This document shows, in pieces, positions 17,234 to 25,301 of a DNA stretch of 64,000 bases; position 1 is the first letter of the stretch; each line of letters opens with the position of its first letter. The notes beneath the pieces are model-generated. The model did not search any database. It had not been told where the DNA came from and saw nothing but the letters and a program-made list of their open reading frames with translations. The stretch is taken from contig JADJTH010000008.1 of NCBI GenBank assembly GCA_016711325.1, forward strand, positions 124,001 to 188,000, in the 5' to 3' direction. The DNA comes from Nigerium sp. GTDB taxonomy: Bacteria; Actinomycetota; Actinomycetes; Propionibacteriales; Propionibacteriaceae. The position numbers were made by a program, and so were the translations under genes.

Positions 17234-17428
17234 ATGACCACATCGACGGTCGCGACGGTCACCGAGGCGGAGCGCGAGCGGCGCGTCGCCGAGGCGATCC
17301 ACAGCGGTGAGATGGAAGGCCTGAGCGTGTCGCCGGCTGGCCGAGCTGACGCCCAGGAATACATCGCGGGGCGCATCGACTCCGACGAGCTGGTGGCTCG
17401 CGCACGCGCACGCTATGGCCTCGACTGA
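17234..17428 (+). CDS. VbhA-like antitoxin of the Fic toxin
   Basis: 64 residues, ATG preceded by GAGGAGG. The short alpha-helical protein contains SGEMEG (residues 24-29), which fits the inhibitory motif [S/T]xxxE[G/N] of class I Fic antitoxins. There the Glu enters the Fic ATP pocket and blocks AMP transfer. The next helix carries a typical DAQEYIAGRIDSDELVARAR tail. The gene overlaps the Fic gene by 14 bases, which supports coupled translation of the pair. Confidence 0.88.
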   Translation: MTTSTVATVTEAERERRVAEAIHSGEMEGLSVSPAGRADAQEYIAGRIDSDELVARARARYGLD

Positions 17429-17993
17429 GTTCGTCGACCCGTACCTCGACCCCGAAAGCGGGATCCTGCGGAACAAGGTCGGCGCACGAACGAAGGTCGC
17501 CCTCGAGGACGCCGAGGGCGACCTTTCATTTGCCCGCCTGATGCAGCTCATGGATCATCCGCCGAAGGCGACTGGTGATGTCGACGAGCTGCGCGCGATC
17601 CATCGCCACCTGTTCCAGGACGTCTACGTGTGGGCCGGCGAGGCGCGCATCGTCGACGTGCGTAAGAACGTCGAGGGAGCCGACTGGTTCTTGCCGGTCT
17701 TGATGATCGGCCGTGCGGCCGGCTACGCCGCCGAGGAGTTGCGGTCCGACAACCATCTCCGCGGGCTCGACCGTGAGAGCTTCATCGAGCGCCTGGCGTA
17801 CCACTACGACCAGTTCAACTACATCCACCCGTTCCGGGAGGGCAACGGTCGTACGCAGCGAGTGTTCTGGAACCGTGTCGCCCGTGACGCGAGCTGGCAG
17901 CTCGACTGGCGTGGCGTTCACGGGTCGACGAACTGGATATTGCGCTCGGTCAGAGCCACTGTTCCGCTGGTGGGTGAGCCAGTGTTCCGGTGA
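17415..17993 (+). CDS. Fic/DOC family toxin (AMP transferase), C-terminus replaced by IS sequence
   Basis: 192 residues as read. The Fic core motif HPFREGNGRTQR at about residues 136-147 contains the catalytic His and the phosphate-binding GNGR, so the active site is complete. The enzyme would AMPylate a cell target unless bound by the antitoxin encoded just upstream. An IS21-family element begins at 17941, so the last 17 residues (LRSVRATVPLVGEPVFR) come from the element and the natural tail is lost. A separate frame right of the element may hold the original tail. Whether the toxin is still active cannot be told. Confidence 0.88.
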   Translation: MASTEFVDPYLDPESGILRNKVGARTKVALEDAEGDLSFARLMQLMDHPPKATGDVDELRAIHRHLFQDVYVWAGEARIVDVRKNVEGADWFLPVLMIGRAAGYAAEELRSDNHLRGLDRESFIERLAYHYDQFNYIHPFREGNGRTQRVFWNRVARDASWQLDWRGVHGSTNWILRSVRATVPLVGEPVFR

Positions 17994-18073
17994 CCGGTGG
18001 GCCACTTCGACGGGGTTGGGTGAGCCGTGGCGACGTCAGGGGCGGGCCTTGATGGCCCGTCCCTGACGCTTGG

Positions 18074-18818
18074 TCACTCCAGGTGGGTGAAGTGCTTGCG
18101 CATGGAGTCGTCACAGTCGAGGACGGTGGCGTGCGCGTTGGTGGTGATCCGGTCGACGATCGCGTCGGCGAGGATCTTCTCCTCCATCCGGTCGTGCCAC
18201 TGCCCGGGTGGCAGTTGGGTGCAGTAGATCGTCGAGGCGGTCTTGTGGCGCCGGTCGATGAGGGTATGGAGCTGTTGGACTTGTGGCCGGGTCGGTGGCG
18301 TGAGGAACCAGTCGTCGATGATCAACAACTCGACCTTGACGAGGGTGTCGAGGCAGCGTTTCTTGTCGCCGGTGCGTTCGGCGATCGTGATCCGGTCGAA
18401 CAGTTCCCCGGCCGACAGGTAGAGGACCTTGCGGTATTGCTGGCAGGCCTTGTTCGCCAGGGCGCAGGCGACGTAGGTCTTCCCGGCTCCGGTGGGTCCT
18501 TGCAGGATGACGTCTTGGCGTTTGAGCAGGTAGGAGCCGACAGCCAGCCGAGCGATCAGTTCGCTGTCGACGCTGCGGCCGGGCATGGCCTTGAGGTCGG
18601 CCAGATCGGCTCCGGGTTGCGCCAGGCCTGCTTGCCGGCGGAGCCGGTGCAGCTTGCTGTCGCGCCGTCTCTCGTATTCCCAGTCGACGGCCTGTTTGAC
18701 CAGCTCGGGGCCGGTCATGGTGGCCGCGGTGGGGGGTGTCGGCGAGGTTCTCGAAGTACTCGGCCATCCCGGACAGGCGCATCATCTTGAGCCGGGTGAG
18801 GGTTTCGATGTCGATCAT
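18074..18818 (-). pseudogene. istB: IS21 helper ATPase IstB, frameshifted
   Basis: The start ATG at 18818 overlaps the istA stop. Residues MIDIETLTRLKMMRLSGMAE open the protein, but a run of six G at 18731-18736 (C on the coding strand) has one base too many, and the rest is in another frame. Removing one base gives a continuous 247-residue IstB with Walker A GPTGAGKTYVA and Walker B LLIIDDWFL. IstB is the AAA+ regulator that delivers target DNA to the IstA transposase. As read, only the last 214 residues form an open frame (from GTG/ATG near 18718). Confidence 0.88.
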
Positions 18819-19487
18819 GCTCGGCTCCCGTAGTAGTCGGCGCCGCGCACGAACCCGGCGTCGCCCAGCGATGGCGCGGGGGGTGGTGCGGCGGGTGTCC
18901 AGCCGGCCCACAGCTTCTTGATCAGCGTGTACGACGGGGCGGGGGTGGCTGCCAACGCTCGACTGCAGGTGTCCTCGAGGCGGGCGATGCCGCCGGGCTT
19001 CTTGGCCAGCGACATCACCCCCAGACACGACCGGTAGGACTGCTCGACGATCTTGCGGGACGCGAGGATCGCCCGGATCGCGGCCACCGTGTGGGGGCCG
19101 ATGGTCGAGGCCCACTGCTCGAACCGTTCCGGGGTCCAGTCCACGAGCTGGCTGCGATGCTGCTCGGGCATGTGCGCGGGCAGGGTGGAGTACCGGCCGA
19201 ACACGCCGGTGAACCGTGGATGCGACGCGACGCGCTCCAAGCCGTCGAACACCTCCACGGTGGCCGAAGTGAGCCGGACATCCAAGGACTGCCCGATCAG
19301 CCGGGCGGGGACCGAGTAGAAGTTCCGATCGACCTGGACGTGGTAGTTCGGTCCCGCCTTGGCCTTGCGGAGGTCCGTCCGGGTTTCTCGTCGCGTTGAA
19401 CACCACAGGCGGGAGTCCTCCGCTGGAAGGTGGGCGTTGATGGGGCGCCGTCGAAGAGGCCCGTCCGGCCGAACGCCGGTGCGGGCC
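18815..19487 (-). pseudogene. istA: IS21 transposase IstA, C-terminal part (interrupted)
   Basis: The C-terminal half of IstA is recognisable from KAKAGPNYHVQVDRNFYSVP to the end (LGDAGFVRGADYYGSRA), including the beta-barrel domain after the DDE core. Toward the N-terminal side the frame turns into low-complexity sequence at a run of 12 G (19488-19499). The expected 100 or so residues between the KRPRDKAG region and RKAKAGPNYH are missing. The other half is at 20806-21582, beyond the IS3 insertion. Confidence 0.85.
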
Positions 19488-19500
19488 GGGGGGGGGGGGC

Positions 19501-19549
19501 CGCGGGGACGCTTCACGCGGGCCGGGATGACCGCCGTCCCGTAATGCTC
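19501..19549. repeat. 49-bp direct repeat, left copy, flanking the IS3 element
   Basis: The 49 bases beginning CGCGGGGACGCTTCACGCGG and ending GTAATGCTC are identical to 20838-20886. The right copy is the native istA coding sequence for HYGTAVIPARVKRPRDK. The left copy is an extra duplicate on the far side of the IS3 element. An IS3 insertion normally duplicates only 3-4 bases, so another event is needed. Confidence 0.9.
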
Positions 19550-19581
19550 GGGTCCGCTGAAGGTTTGGTTGACCTCCGGGT

Positions 19582-20464
19582 TTATGCCGCCAGTGTAGCG
19601 GTTGGTTTCATGATGAGTTCGAACTCGACGGGGGTGAGTTTCCCGAGCCGGCGTTGACGGCGTTTGCGGTGGTACTTCCCCTCGATCCAGGACACGATCG
19701 CCAGCCGTAGTTCCTCTCGTGTGCTCCAGGACCGTCGGTCGAGGACGTTCTTCTGCAGGAGCGCGAAGAACGACTCCATTGCCGCGTTGTCACCGCATGC
19801 CCCCACGCGGCCCATGGAGCCGGTCAGGCCGTGGCGTTTGAGGGCCTTCAGGAAGCGTCTGGAGCGGAATTGGGACCCGCGGTCGGAATGCACGATCACC
19901 CCGGTGGGCCGGCCTCGGTGGGCCACTGCCATCTCGAGCGCGTTGACGGCGATCCGGGCCTTCATCCGCGAGTCGATCGAGTAGCCGACGATCCGGTTGG
20001 AGAACACGTCCTTGATCGCGCACAGGTAGACCTTGCCCTCGCGGGTGCGGTGCTCGGTGATGTCGGTCAGCCACAGCGTGTTGGGGCCCTCGGCGCTGAA
20101 CTGCCGGTTGACCAGGTCGTCGTGGACGGGCGCGCCGGCTTTCTTGTAGCGGGTCTTGCGCGTGGTGAACACCGATTGGATGCCGGCGATCCGGCACAGC
20201 CGCCAGACTCTGCGCTCGAGAGTGTGTACCCGAGCTCGGTGATGTCATCGGCCAGGACGCGGTAGCCGCCCTCCGGGTCATCATCGTGGAGCTGATGCAG
20301 CACGGCGATCAGCTCACGCTCTTCGGCCTCGCGGGCCGAGACCGGCTGCTTGAGCCACTTGTAGTAGCCCTGCTTGGAGAATCCCAACACCCGACACGCG
20401 ACCGCCACCGGCACCCTCACGGGGCACCGACCGCGGCCATCTCCTTCACGAGCGGGTAGATCAT
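19582..20464 (-). pseudogene. IS3 transposase OrfB (DDE integrase), two frameshifts
   Basis: The natural start is the ATG at 20464, overlapping the orfA end, giving MIYPLVKEMAAVGAP. The frame is lost at the CCCC near 20416-20420 (one C short) and again near 20218-20226 (GYTL then ERRVWRLCRIAG in another frame). Correcting both gives 294 residues, the normal OrfB length. The DDE core is clear: LWLTDITEHRTREGK with the first Asp, GVIVHSDRGSQFRS with the second and GDNAAMESFFALLQKN with the Glu. Confidence 0.88.
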
Positions 20465-20763
20465 TTTGGGGGCGTGATGTGAGCCTGCGACAGATACGCC
20501 GCCGCTCGCCGTAGGACCTCGTTCTCCATCTCCAACTCGCGGATCCGGCGTAACGCCTGGGCCATGTCCTTGCGCTGCTCAGGATCGGTGGTCGGGGTCA
20601 TCCCGTGGGACTGGAAGCGAGCGTCGCGGACCCAGGCTTGGAGGGTAGTTTTGGCCATCCCCATGTCCTTGGCGACCTGCTTCTGCGGGATGCCTGAGGC
20701 GACAAGCGCGACCGCGTCGCGCTTGAACTCGTCGGTGTAAGCGATCTTCGGCATGGATGCCAT
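20461..20763 (-). CDS. IS3 transposase OrfA (helix-turn-helix protein)
   Basis: 100 residues. A homeodomain-like helix-turn-helix for DNA binding lies at residues 8-45 (YTDEFKRDAVALVASGIPQK then QVAKDMGMAKTTLQAWVRDA). A leucine-zipper-like helix (RRIRELEMENEVLRRAAAYL) follows, as in all IS3 OrfA proteins. It ends in CCA AAA TGA where the orfB ATG overlaps, a normal place for coupling or programmed frameshifting that makes the OrfAB transposase. Confidence 0.92.
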   Translation of the reverse strand: MASMPKIAYTDEFKRDAVALVASGIPQKQVAKDMGMAKTTLQAWVRDARFQSHGMTPTTDPEQRKDMAQALRRIRELEMENEVLRRAAAYLSQAHITPPK

Positions 20764-20805
20764 CCTTTCAGCACGACCCTTTCGAGGGAGTCATGCGGTC
20801 TTGGA

Positions 20806-21582
20806 GTCAACCAAACCTTCGGCAGTCCCCGCCTTGTCGCGGGGACGCTTCACGCGGGCCGGGATGACCGCCGTCCCGTAATGCTCCGCCAACCGCGCGT
20901 ACGCCGGGTTCAACGCCGGCTCGTACCGGTCCGACCTGGACACCCCGGTACGCAGGTTGTCCGGGACGAGGAGCCGGCCGACACCCCCGAAATGCTCGAA
21001 CGCGTGCACGTGCGCGTCGATCCACGACCCCAACGTCATGTCGGGCAAGGCCTCCACATAGGAGTAGGCCGAGTACGACAACGCGGCCACGAACACCCAC
21101 GCCTGCCTCAGTTCGCCGGTCAGCGGGTCGGCGAACACCATCGGATCGCCGGCCCAGTCGACCTCGACCGACTCGCCCGGGCTGCGTTGGATCCGCATCG
21201 ACGCCCCCGTCGACTTCACCCACCGGCGGTACTGTTCGTTGAAGAACGAGTACTGGTACGGCACCTCGCCGGTGGCGCGGCACTTGGCCACGTACTCGTT
21301 CCACAACACCAGCAGTGTCACCGACGGCCGTCCCAGCTCCCGGTGCACATACTCGAAATCTGGTGCGGCCCGGTCCGAGTCCGGTTTGGCCGGCTCCGGC
21401 AGCAACAGGGTGCGGACCTCGTCAGCCCCGAGGTCCGCCACCTGCCCGAACCCGACACCGGCCGAGTCCGCCGCAGTGAACACCGCCGCCACCGTGTTAC
21501 GCGAACACCCCAACGCGTCAGCAATCCCGCGCTGGCTCACACCCTCGGCACGGAGCCTGAGGATCTGTTTGTAGTCGACCAT
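20806..21582 (-). pseudogene. istA: IS21 transposase IstA, N-terminal part (interrupted by IS3)
   Basis: From ATG 21582 the protein reads MVDYKQILRLRAEGVSQRGI, with a helix-turn-helix (residues 8-35), then the DDE catalytic region: ESVEVDWAGDPMVF with the first Asp, and RLLVPDNLRTGVSRSDRYEP with the second Asp-Asn. It breaks at PARVKRPRDKAG, where the IS3 element enters. The remaining catalytic Glu region appears to be deleted from the other half. Confidence 0.9.
20838..20886. repeat. 49-bp direct repeat, right copy (native istA sequence)
   Basis: Identical to 19501-19549. This copy is in frame within istA and is probably the parent. See the left copy for interpretation. Confidence 0.9.
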
Positions 21583-21853
21583 GACGGACGACTCCTCTCG
21601 TCAACGCCCGTGCCCCAGCGGCACGAACGCCGACGAACGTTCCACACGCGCAGACCAGCACCGGCGCCACGGCTCACCCCGGACCGTCACGGTGGCCCAC
21701 TGGTCACCGGAACACTGGCTCACCCACCAACGGAACAGTGGCTCTCACCCAGCGCAATATGCAGCACGGTGACACGAGCGACGGCACCCGACAGGCCGTG
21801 CTCATCGAGGACGTGGAACGTCTGATTGAGGGCGGCGTTACTGGGCGCGTGCG

Positions 21854-22324
21854 CTACAGGGGTCCGAGAACGTCGCTCGGGTCGGCGTCCAGGGCAAGGG
21901 TTTCGAGGACGCGGAGGAGTTCACGTTCCTCGTATCGGAAGTGGGACTCCATGATCGCGGCGATCCCTTCAAGATGCCCTTCCAACATGTCCGGCGGCAG
22001 GCCCCTCTCAGTGGCGGCCTGCAATGCCGCGATGAGGTGAGCGATCATCGAGTGGTCCTGATTCAATTTCCGCAGGGTTGGCCCCAACTCCGGGTGTGCG
22101 GCGGCGATGGCAGGGAACAGTTCCCGGTCCTCGCCCTCGTGATGGCCGGTCAGCGCCGTGCAGAAGCCATGACAGAACAGCAGTAGCTCGCGCGCGGGCG
22201 GCGCTGTCGATTCGCCGGCCTTCGCTGCGGCCTGCGTCACGCCGAGTGCTTCGCGAAGCCGTCCGTGGACGGCTCTCAGTTCGTTGCTCCAGGCGATAAG
22301 CCTGGTCTTGTCGCCCTCAGTCAC
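21854..22324 (-). CDS. hemerythrin-domain protein
   Basis: 156 residues forming a four-helix bundle. The di-iron ligands of the family are visible: the His in LRAVHGRLRE, HHEGEDRELFP with His and Glu, LNQDHSMIAHLI, and ESHFRYEERELL near the C-terminus. Such proteins bind O2 or NO, or protect against nitrosative stress, and are common as single genes in actinobacteria. It stands alone between the IS21 element and the defence operon, facing left. No ribosome site stands out before the ATG at 22324. Confidence 0.88.
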   Translation of the reverse strand: MTEGDKTRLIAWSNELRAVHGRLREALGVTQAAAKAGESTAPPARELLLFCHGFCTALTGHHEGEDRELFPAIAAAHPELGPTLRKLNQDHSMIAHLIAALQAATERGLPPDMLEGHLEGIAAIMESHFRYEERELLRVLETLALDADPSDVLGPL

Positions 22325-22577
22325 GAGAGGGCGAACGGAACGACGTCATCATGTCGTGCTCCTTCAGATCCCACGCCTCCATGCCTGACTGCCTGCCACC
22401 AGCACGCGACGCTCACGCCAGTCTATCCGAGATGTCCCCACATCGGTCTCGGCCACCCCGAGGGCCGTCACCTCTGTCGCGACAATGCCCGGCTCTACCT
22501 CGATCTGCACGAGGCGCACCGAACAGGGGAGTCGAGTCGGAGACGCTGCGGTCCCTGATCGACGGACTGCTCAGCGC

Positions 22578-22859
22578 TGGGGACGCTACGCCGACGCCAT
22601 CGCCCGCTGGGAACGCATCACCGGACGCCCCGGGCCCGCGCCAGCCCTCCTGAACGATGCCGACGGCCCCCGCCCAGCACCGGCGTTTGTTGAGTGGCTG
22701 ATGGGCTTGCCAACCGGATGGGTCGTGGAAACCGACGACCTGACGGCGAACCAGCAGATCACGGCGCTTGGCAACGGAGTCCTGCCACTACAGGCTGCGC
22801 AGGCACTCGATCTTCTGGGCGCCCGCTCAGGTTCCGTCCAAAGCCTTCATGGTCGGTGA
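22578..22859 (+). pseudogene. DNA (cytosine-5)-methyltransferase C-terminal remnant
   Basis: In this frame the product reads WGRYADAIARWERITGRPGP, then PAFVEWLMGLPTGWV and QQITALGNGVLPLQAAQALD. FVEWLMGLPxGW and ALGNGVxPxQA are the closing motifs (target-recognition end and motif X region) of phage-like cytosine methylases. No catalytic PC motif or SAM site lies upstream. About 250 bases of upstream sequence in other frames include a Cys/His-rich stretch (CPHIGLGHPEGRHLC) that may be a second fragment. It overlaps the end of the DUF3644 gene on the other strand. Confidence 0.75.
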
Positions 22860-23897
22860 GCGGCCAAATAGCGCTTGGTACTTCTCGGTGGTATCGACCG
22901 CTCCGACTATCCGGTCGACGAGTTTCGGCCGGTAGACGAACTGCTTGAACGCGGGTGAGTAGACGCAGTAGCCGTCTGACTTCGGCAACTGCTCCTTGTC
23001 ACCGCTCTTGGCCGGGCCGATCTGCCACGCCTTCCGGATGGCGGTGAAGTCGTTGACCCTGAACTTGAACGGAATGCGCTTCTCCACCGCAGCTGCAGCC
23101 GCAGCCGCCTTGGGCAGCATCTCATCGCCGTGCACTGCTTCGCGGTACTTCTCAGCAACGATCACGCTGCCTTCTTGTCCGAGGAGCGCCTGAAGTTCCT
23201 CTTCGCTGAGGTCTTCTTGTCGCACGAAGTTGAGCGCGAGGTCCGCCTCCGTCTTCGGTCCCTTCATCGGAAGCAGCAGGAGGCGGTAGGCGAATCGCTC
23301 GTCACTGCGCACCTCGTCAGGTAGGCCGACCTGGAACTCAGTGATGAAGCTTGAGACGGCCGCGGGTAGTCCGCGCCGGAGATTGCGTTGCTCCTCGTAC
23401 CTAGAAGGGCTGAGCGACTGCACGAAGACTGGGAACTTCAGCTCCGAACCCAGCGTCTCACGGGAGCCGAACCGGCGCACAAGTTCTGCCTCGAAGTTGA
23501 TGATGCAGGCGTGCGCCTCGGCGGCTGTCGCAACCAATACCGAGTCCTGGAATCGGTGTTCTACGTGATTCCGCAGCCCGACGAAGAACTCGACGTTGGC
23601 TCTGATCGGGTCGTTGTCCTTGAACTCGTGCCTGAGGCACTGGGTCAAGTCCCAGGTTTTCTTCGAGCCGTCCGGGTTTCGTTTGAAGAGGCGGCGACCG
23701 CCTGACTCGCGGTAGAAGATTTCCGCCTTGCGGCGCATCCGGTCAGCGTGAAGCAGGTTCTGCCAGGCGAGGTGGATGTGGACGATGAAGTCACTGAAGC
23801 TGCGCCGATCACCGGGACGGTTGTAGAAGTCGATCGCGACGAGCGCCTGTCGCCGGGCCTCGTCGAGCGTGTTCCTCCATGCAGGTGGGCGTGCCAT
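22827..23897 (-). CDS. DUF3644-type protein with a HEPN-like Rx4H motif
   Basis: 356 residues, last gene of the leftward defence operon, only 5 bases after the Shedu-like gene. The N-terminal half (ARRQALVAIDFYNRPGDRRS then FSDFIVHIHLAWQNLLHADR) is all-helical and matches my memory of DUF3644. RNHVEH near residue 130 fits the Rx4-6H motif of HEPN ribonucleases, so an RNase effector or a nucleotide-binding role is possible. The C-terminal half contains an Ala-rich linker and a 70-residue domain ending GRSPTMKALDGT. The exact activity is inference from the motif and from the operon. Confidence 0.72.
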   Translation of the reverse strand: MARPPAWRNTLDEARRQALVAIDFYNRPGDRRSFSDFIVHIHLAWQNLLHADRMRRKAEIFYRESGGRRLFKRNPDGSKKTWDLTQCLRHEFKDNDPIRANVEFFVGLRNHVEHRFQDSVLVATAAEAHACIINFEAELVRRFGSRETLGSELKFPVFVQSLSPSRYEEQRNLRRGLPAAVSSFITEFQVGLPDEVRSDERFAYRLLLLPMKGPKTEADLALNFVRQEDLSEEELQALLGQEGSVIVAEKYREAVHGDEMLPKAAAAAAAVEKRIPFKFRVNDFTAIRKAWQIGPAKSGDKEQLPKSDGYCVYSPAFKQFVYRPKLVDRIVGAVDTTEKYQALFGRSPTMKALDGT

Positions 23898-23902
23898 CTC
23901 GA

Positions 23903-25293
23903 TCAGACCTCCTCAGCGGTGGGCGAGGCCGGCGTGAGGAAGTCGCGAAGCAGTCGCAGTCGCTCAAGAATCTCGTCGTAGGTCACGATCGTCACGCTGC
24001 GGGAGTTCGCGCGATACAACTCGAACGACTTCTGTCTTGCAGGATCGTTGGCCGATGGTGTCCGTCCGGCAACCACGAAGCAGGAGACTGCGTAGGACTC
24101 CAAGTCCCATTGACGCGAGCTTTCCTTCAGGCCGGTGAGGTTCTTCGTCAGGTTGTACGCCTGGTCGAGTACCTGGGAGACTGCGCCGTTGAGCTCCTTC
24201 GATGGACCGAACACACCCTGACGGTACTCACGAGCTTCCAGCAGCTGCGTGGTCGGCTTCTTGATCTCCACCAGAGCGACGTTGTTCGTGAGCGAGTTCT
24301 TGAACAGGTAGTCCGCGATCTTGTCGCCGCTTCCCGACAGGCCGCGACCGCCTACCGTCGCTCCGGAGCGCACACTGACCATCGGGGCTCCGAAGACCTG
24401 TTGCAGCGCGAAGGCGTTGTCATCGAAGAAGGCTTGCCAGTACGGCTCGGCCTTGCCCTGTTCCAAAGCCTCTGCGTACGCCTCGATGAGGCGGTCAAGG
24501 CTGACGAGCTCGATGTCTCGCTTGAGCTGCTGAAACTTCTGGGGTGATCCAGCTGCTATCGCTGCCGACTCGGACGCAACCGCTTCGACCAAAGCATCAC
24601 GTTCAACGCTACTGAGTTCTTCGATCCCGTCGGCGGCCTTCGCGATCACGCGCGAGTCCGGGTGTCGCCCAAGCGAGAAGTCCGCGCTGGCGAGACCAAG
24701 CGTCGCGGCGAGGTTGTTGTGTACGAATACGTCCTTCACTCGACCCGCCGCACGATTTCCCCGGTCATTGATCCGACCGATCTCGGCCCAGATCGCAGCG
24801 AACCGCGATAGGCCGAGGTGGAACCCTGTCCCGTTGATAGCGGCGCTGTTGCCGTCAGTGAAGATGATCTCTGTGCAGGGAGTGTTGGTCTCGATCAACC
24901 GAATCAGCCGGTTGCAGTCCTTGAGCAACCCGAGGCCGTAGGCGAAGTCCTTGACGAATCCGGGCGGTAGCGTCTCAAAGATTGACTCCAAGTCGGAGCC
25001 CTCGAAATGCTCATCCAGCAACGAGGTTGCCAGGAAAGCGTCTGCACCTGCTCGTACTTCGGGCCAAGGTACTCGCTGTGGTTTGAGAGTGTGTTGATTG
25101 GGTGAATCTTCAGGATGCCCGTTGCGGCGTCGAGCTCCACGAGCTTCACACCTTCAGCCAAGCGCCGGCGTGCCGACGACTCTTCATGTGGCAGCTCGGT
25201 CGGAACGAAGAAGGCCTCAACTCGACCACCTTCGTCCACCGTGCGGACATCGAGGCGACCGATGTTCGTCTGATCGTTTCCGAATCGAGCCAC
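23903..25293 (-). pseudogene. Shedu-like (SduA, DUF4263) nuclease, frameshifted
   Basis: The protein starts MARFGNDQTNIGRLDVRTVD at 25293, and the frame is lost at 25034-25041 (one base missing). The rest, from LDEHFEGSDLESIFETLPPG, is in a second frame to 23903. Adding one base gives 463 residues. The C-terminal domain has the Shedu PD-(D/E)XK core: WQAFFDDNAFAL, then GDKIADYLFK and ALVEIKKPTTQLL, with catalytic Asp, Glu and Lys. Shedu proteins defend against phages by DNA cleavage. The N-terminal 85 residues are a small beta-rich domain of unknown role. It is packed between DUF499 and DUF3644 genes. Confidence 0.82.
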
Positions 25294-25301
25294 CGCTACC
25301 C

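Larger units (their letters stand above)
19558..20823. mobile_element. IS3-family insertion sequence nested in istA
   Basis: Inverted ends are visible: TGAAGGTTTGGTTGACCTCC at the left and, on the other strand, CGAAGGTTTGGTTGACTCC at the right. Between them lie the two IS3-type frames orfA and orfB on the minus strand. The exact ends are uncertain by a few bases and no clean short target duplication is visible. Instead 49-base direct repeats lie just outside. orfB has two frameshifts, so the element is probably dead. Confidence 0.85.
17941..21756. mobile_element. IS21-family insertion sequence (3816 bp) with a nested IS3 element
   Basis: The ends are TGCGCT...AGCGCA with 65-base terminal inverted repeats (17941-18005 and 21692-21756, 61 of 65 identical) holding repeated CAGTGTTCCGGTGACC-type motifs, as typical of IS21. 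The element is flanked by a 4-base direct repeat ATAT (17937-17940 and 21757-21760), a target-site duplication that shows a simple insertion into the fic gene. Inside are istA and istB on the minus strand. istA is split by an IS3-family element and istB has a frameshift, so the copy should be immobile. Confidence 0.92.

Noticed and set aside
21738..22040. Separate gene right of the IS21 element
   Set aside because: Its start lies in the IS terminal repeat, and its second half is the antisense of the hemerythrin gene; at most a fragment of the fic tail.
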